NCBI GenBank assembly: GCA_903915485.1
Contig: CAIWTC010000404.1
Span: forward strand, 1 to 8,855
Source of the DNA: an uncultured Ignavibacteriales bacterium
GTDB taxonomy: Bacteria > Bacteroidota > Ignavibacteria > Ignavibacteriales > Ignavibacteriaceae
DNA length: 8,855 bases
Direction of reading: 5' to 3'
Shown: positions 7,074-8,855 of the stretch, one piece after another
Position numbering within the stretch: the stretch's first letter is position 1
How the letters are laid out: every line of letters begins with the position of its first letter
Notes under the pieces: model-generated
Told to the model about the DNA's origin: nothing
What the model saw: only the letters and a program-made list of their open reading frames with translations
The model's database searches: none
Program-made: the position numbers and the translations under genes

Positions 7074-7474
7074 ACCTAATTTCTCATTTTATCAAAAACG
7101 CCGTAATAAATCACACTTGATTTTTTCATATTTAATTTTAATCTAGAATTCCATATAATAATTATATTACTTGTACGGATACAGTTTCCTGAGGAGCGTT
7201 AATAAAGTGAATGAATACACTCTAAAAACATTATTTACAATATCAACTGTCTCTATTAAATTTCCCGCACCGTATAAATCATAACCCAAAACCTTCAAGT
7301 TCTAAAATCTTTAATAACTGAATCAGGTTTGAGCGAAGACTTTTATAATAAAAATATTGCATATATATAATTTAAACAAATATTATCAAAAGTAGCCGAT
7401 TTCATAATAAACCTACTTGTATGATGTAAGATTAGTCGTATCTTAGACCAATATTTTTTCAGTTTTGGATTCTT
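7074..7474. other. AT-rich divergent intergenic region, no clear gene
   Basis: These 401 bases lie between the start of the minus-strand kinase and the start of the plus-strand lyase, so they should carry both promoters. The sequence is strongly AT-rich with runs such as CATATATATAA (near 7370), and short palindromes there are expected by chance. A 25-codon GTG-start frame (7207-7284) has a good GAGGAG at 7191-7196, ten bases upstream, but no recognisable product. No tRNA, terminator or mobile element was found. Confidence 0.65.
7427..7445. promoter_or_regulatory. Short inverted repeat and possible promoter before the PL6 lyase
   Basis: TAAGAT (7427-7432) and its reverse complement ATCTTA (7440-7445) flank a seven-base spacer, 30 bases before the lyase ATG. 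A weak sigma70-like pair overlaps it on the plus strand: TTGTAT (7417-7422) and TATCTT (7439-7444), 16 bases apart. Six-base arms in AT-rich DNA arise easily by chance, so this is a weak operator or promoter candidate. Confidence 0.25.
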
Positions 7475-8855
7475 ATGTATAAAGCAAAAACCATTCTACT
7501 TCTTCTGCTGACAGTGTTCGTAATGAATGCTAAGGAATACCGCATCAGTTCTTCTTCAACATTATCTTCTGCACTTTCAACTATCCAGCCCGGTGATACA
7601 ATCACGATTATCAATGGAACATACAGTAACTGGGCAATTGCTTTTTATGCAACGGGAACAAGCAGTGCGAAAATTCTTTTGCGGGCAGAGACAGTCGGTG
7701 GAGTTATTTTATCAGGGACCTCATCTTTGGATATCGGCGGACAATATTTGGTAGTGGATGGACTTACATTTACGAATGGTTACCCCGCCTCGGGTTCTAG
7801 TGTTATTGAGTTCCGGAGATCTTCTTCTTCGCTAAGCAGTTACTGCCGACTTACAAATACAAGTATTATTGATTACAGCATTCCCGACTCTTCTATTGAT
7901 TCAAAGTGGGTATCTCTATACGGATATCACAACCGAGTTGACCATTGTTATTTGAAGGGTAAGAGAAATCTTGGAACAACTTTGGTGGTGTGGTTGGATT
8001 CTTTAGCGAATTATCATCAGATTGATTCGAATTATTTTGGACTGCGCCCTGTGCTTGGCGTAAACGGCGGAGAGACTATTCGTGTTGGTACAAGCGATTG
8101 GTCGATGTTTAACTCATACACAACAGTAGAAAATAATTTGTTTGAGGAATGCAACGGCGAAATAGAAACTATTTCAAATAAATCATGTCACAATACCTAT
8201 CGTTATAATACATTTGTTAGTTGTCAGGGAACGCTAACTCTGCGCCATGGAAATTTTGCTTCTGTTTACGGGAATTTCTTTTTTGCAAATCACAAACCAA
8301 ATTCTGGCGGAATAAGAATCATTGGAGAGGACCATCAAGTATATAATAACTATATATCGGGATGTTCCGGCAGCAGCTTGAAGTCCGCACTTACTATAAT
8401 GAACGGAATTCCTAATTCAGTCTTGAGTGGATATTTTCAAGTGAAACGCGCATTGGTAGCATTCAATACATTGGTTGATAACTTATATAACTTTAACGTT
8501 GGTGCTTTCGGAGATACAACGGTGAGCCTTCCGCCACTTGATTGCACAATAGCTAATAATATTGTCTCGGGGACAAGCGGGCCGCTTATCCTTTTTAATA
8601 CACAGCCGCTCAATATGACCTGGCAGGGAAATATTATTTACGGAGCGACAACAGGTTTCAGTTCTTTCCCCGCGAATAACTATAATGTAAATCCATTGTT
8701 TACAACTGCAGATGCAAACGGTGTGATTCATATAAGTGCAGCATCACCTGCAATCAATAAATCAATTGGGACATACGGTACAATTCTTACTGATATTGAC
8801 GGTGAAAGCAGGGATTCGCTGAAAGATATCGGATGTGATGAGTATTCAGTATTAT
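7475..8855 (+). CDS. Secreted PL6 polysaccharide lyase (chondroitinase B/alginate lyase type), partial
   Basis: The open frame runs 460 codons without a stop to the window edge. It is expected to cut uronic-acid polysaccharides (alginate, or dermatan/chondroitin sulfate) by beta-elimination outside the cytoplasm. Residues 1-19 form a signal peptide (MYKAKTILLLLLTVFVMNA). The rest is a right-handed parallel beta-helix. Family PL6 motifs are clear: NGGETIRVGTS (197-207), CNGEIETISNKSC (226-238) and LTLRHG (254-259). Lys236 and Arg257 are 21 residues apart, as are the catalytic Lys250 and Arg271 of Pedobacter chondroitinase B; Glu229 and Glu231 match its calcium ligands. DIDGESR near residue 440 is typical of the end of such beta-helices, so what is missing is probably a linker and a T9SS tail (inference). 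The ATG at 7475 is chosen because it gives the signal peptide and an in-frame stop lies at 7433-7435. Alginate versus chondroitin specificity cannot be decided. Confidence 0.9.
   Translation, partial: MYKAKTILLLLLTVFVMNAKEYRISSSSTLSSALSTIQPGDTITIINGTYSNWAIAFYATGTSSAKILLRAETVGGVILSGTSSLDIGGQYLVVDGLTFTNGYPASGSSVIEFRRSSSSLSSYCRLTNTSIIDYSIPDSSIDSKWVSLYGYHNRVDHCYLKGKRNLGTTLVVWLDSLANYHQIDSNYFGLRPVLGVNGGETIRVGTSDWSMFNSYTTVENNLFEECNGEIETISNKSCHNTYRYNTFVSCQGTLTLRHGNFASVYGNFFFANHKPNSGGIRIIGEDHQVYNNYISGCSGSSLKSALTIMNGIPNSVLSGYFQVKRALVAFNTLVDNLYNFNVGAFGDTTVSLPPLDCTIANNIVSGTSGPLILFNTQPLNMTWQGNIIYGATTGFSSFPANNYNVNPLFTTADANGVIHISAASPAINKSIGTYGTILTDIDGESRDSLKDIGCDEYSVL

Noticed and set aside
7151..7170. TATAAT-A-ATTATA palindrome upstream of the kinase
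   Set aside because: It is made only of A and T in very AT-rich DNA, where such symmetry is expected by chance, and it is not placed convincingly against a promoter.
7527..7754. Plus-strand open frame of 75 codons
   Set aside because: It lies in another frame within the PL6 lyase, whose continuous frame carries all the family motifs.
8483..8731. Minus-strand open frame of 82 codons near the right edge
   Set aside because: It is antisense to the beta-helix of the PL6 lyase and shows no recognisable domain.

Overview
The window looks like chromosomal DNA from an AT-rich, non-pathogen-like member of the Bacteroidota/FCB group, most probably Ignavibacteria-like. The strongest clue is the C-terminal domain of the large esterase, with an MQNFPNPFNPST motif and an ending typical of type IX secretion (T9SS) sorting domains as they appear in Ignavibacteria. 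The secreted carbohydrate-active enzymes, the PAS/GAF histidine kinase and the mostly weak Shine-Dalgarno sequences fit this. The lineage call is inference from protein style, not from a marker gene.

Layout, left to right. (1) Positions 1-767, minus strand: a universal stress protein (333-767), then the N-terminus of an MHS-type major facilitator transporter (1-209, cut by the window edge). The promoter proposed for the stress protein lies inside a perfect 12-bp inverted repeat (822-857). (2) Positions 768-1300 form a non-coding divergent intergenic region with a cluster of degenerate CACAAGG/ACACAAAGG repeats and small hairpins. (3) Positions 1301-4075, plus strand: a 924-residue secreted multidomain sialate-O-acetylesterase-like protein (signal peptide, beta-sandwich module, SGNH/SASA esterase, cadherin-like module, T9SS sorting domain). 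(4) Positions 4203-5009, plus strand: a response regulator with one intact and one degenerate receiver domain and no output domain. (5) Positions 5061-7073, minus strand: a soluble PAS-GAF-PAS histidine kinase converging on the response regulator. (6) Positions 7074-7474: an AT-rich divergent intergenic region. (7) Positions 7475-8855, plus strand: a secreted polysaccharide lyase of family PL6 (chondroitinase B/alginate lyase fold) with its catalytic Lys and Arg, running off the right edge. It has no stop codon inside the window.

Working together: the esterase and the PL6 lyase both appear to be exported and to act on acidic or acylated polysaccharides, so the window may be part of a polysaccharide-use neighbourhood with a two-component pair between the two enzymes. 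Whether the kinase and regulator control these enzymes is not shown by the sequence. I do not see a clearly new defence, mobile or RNA system. The best candidates for a second look are the operator-like inverted repeat at the stress-protein promoter, the intergenic repeat cluster with its conserved 22-base element, and the receiver/pseudo-receiver regulator.
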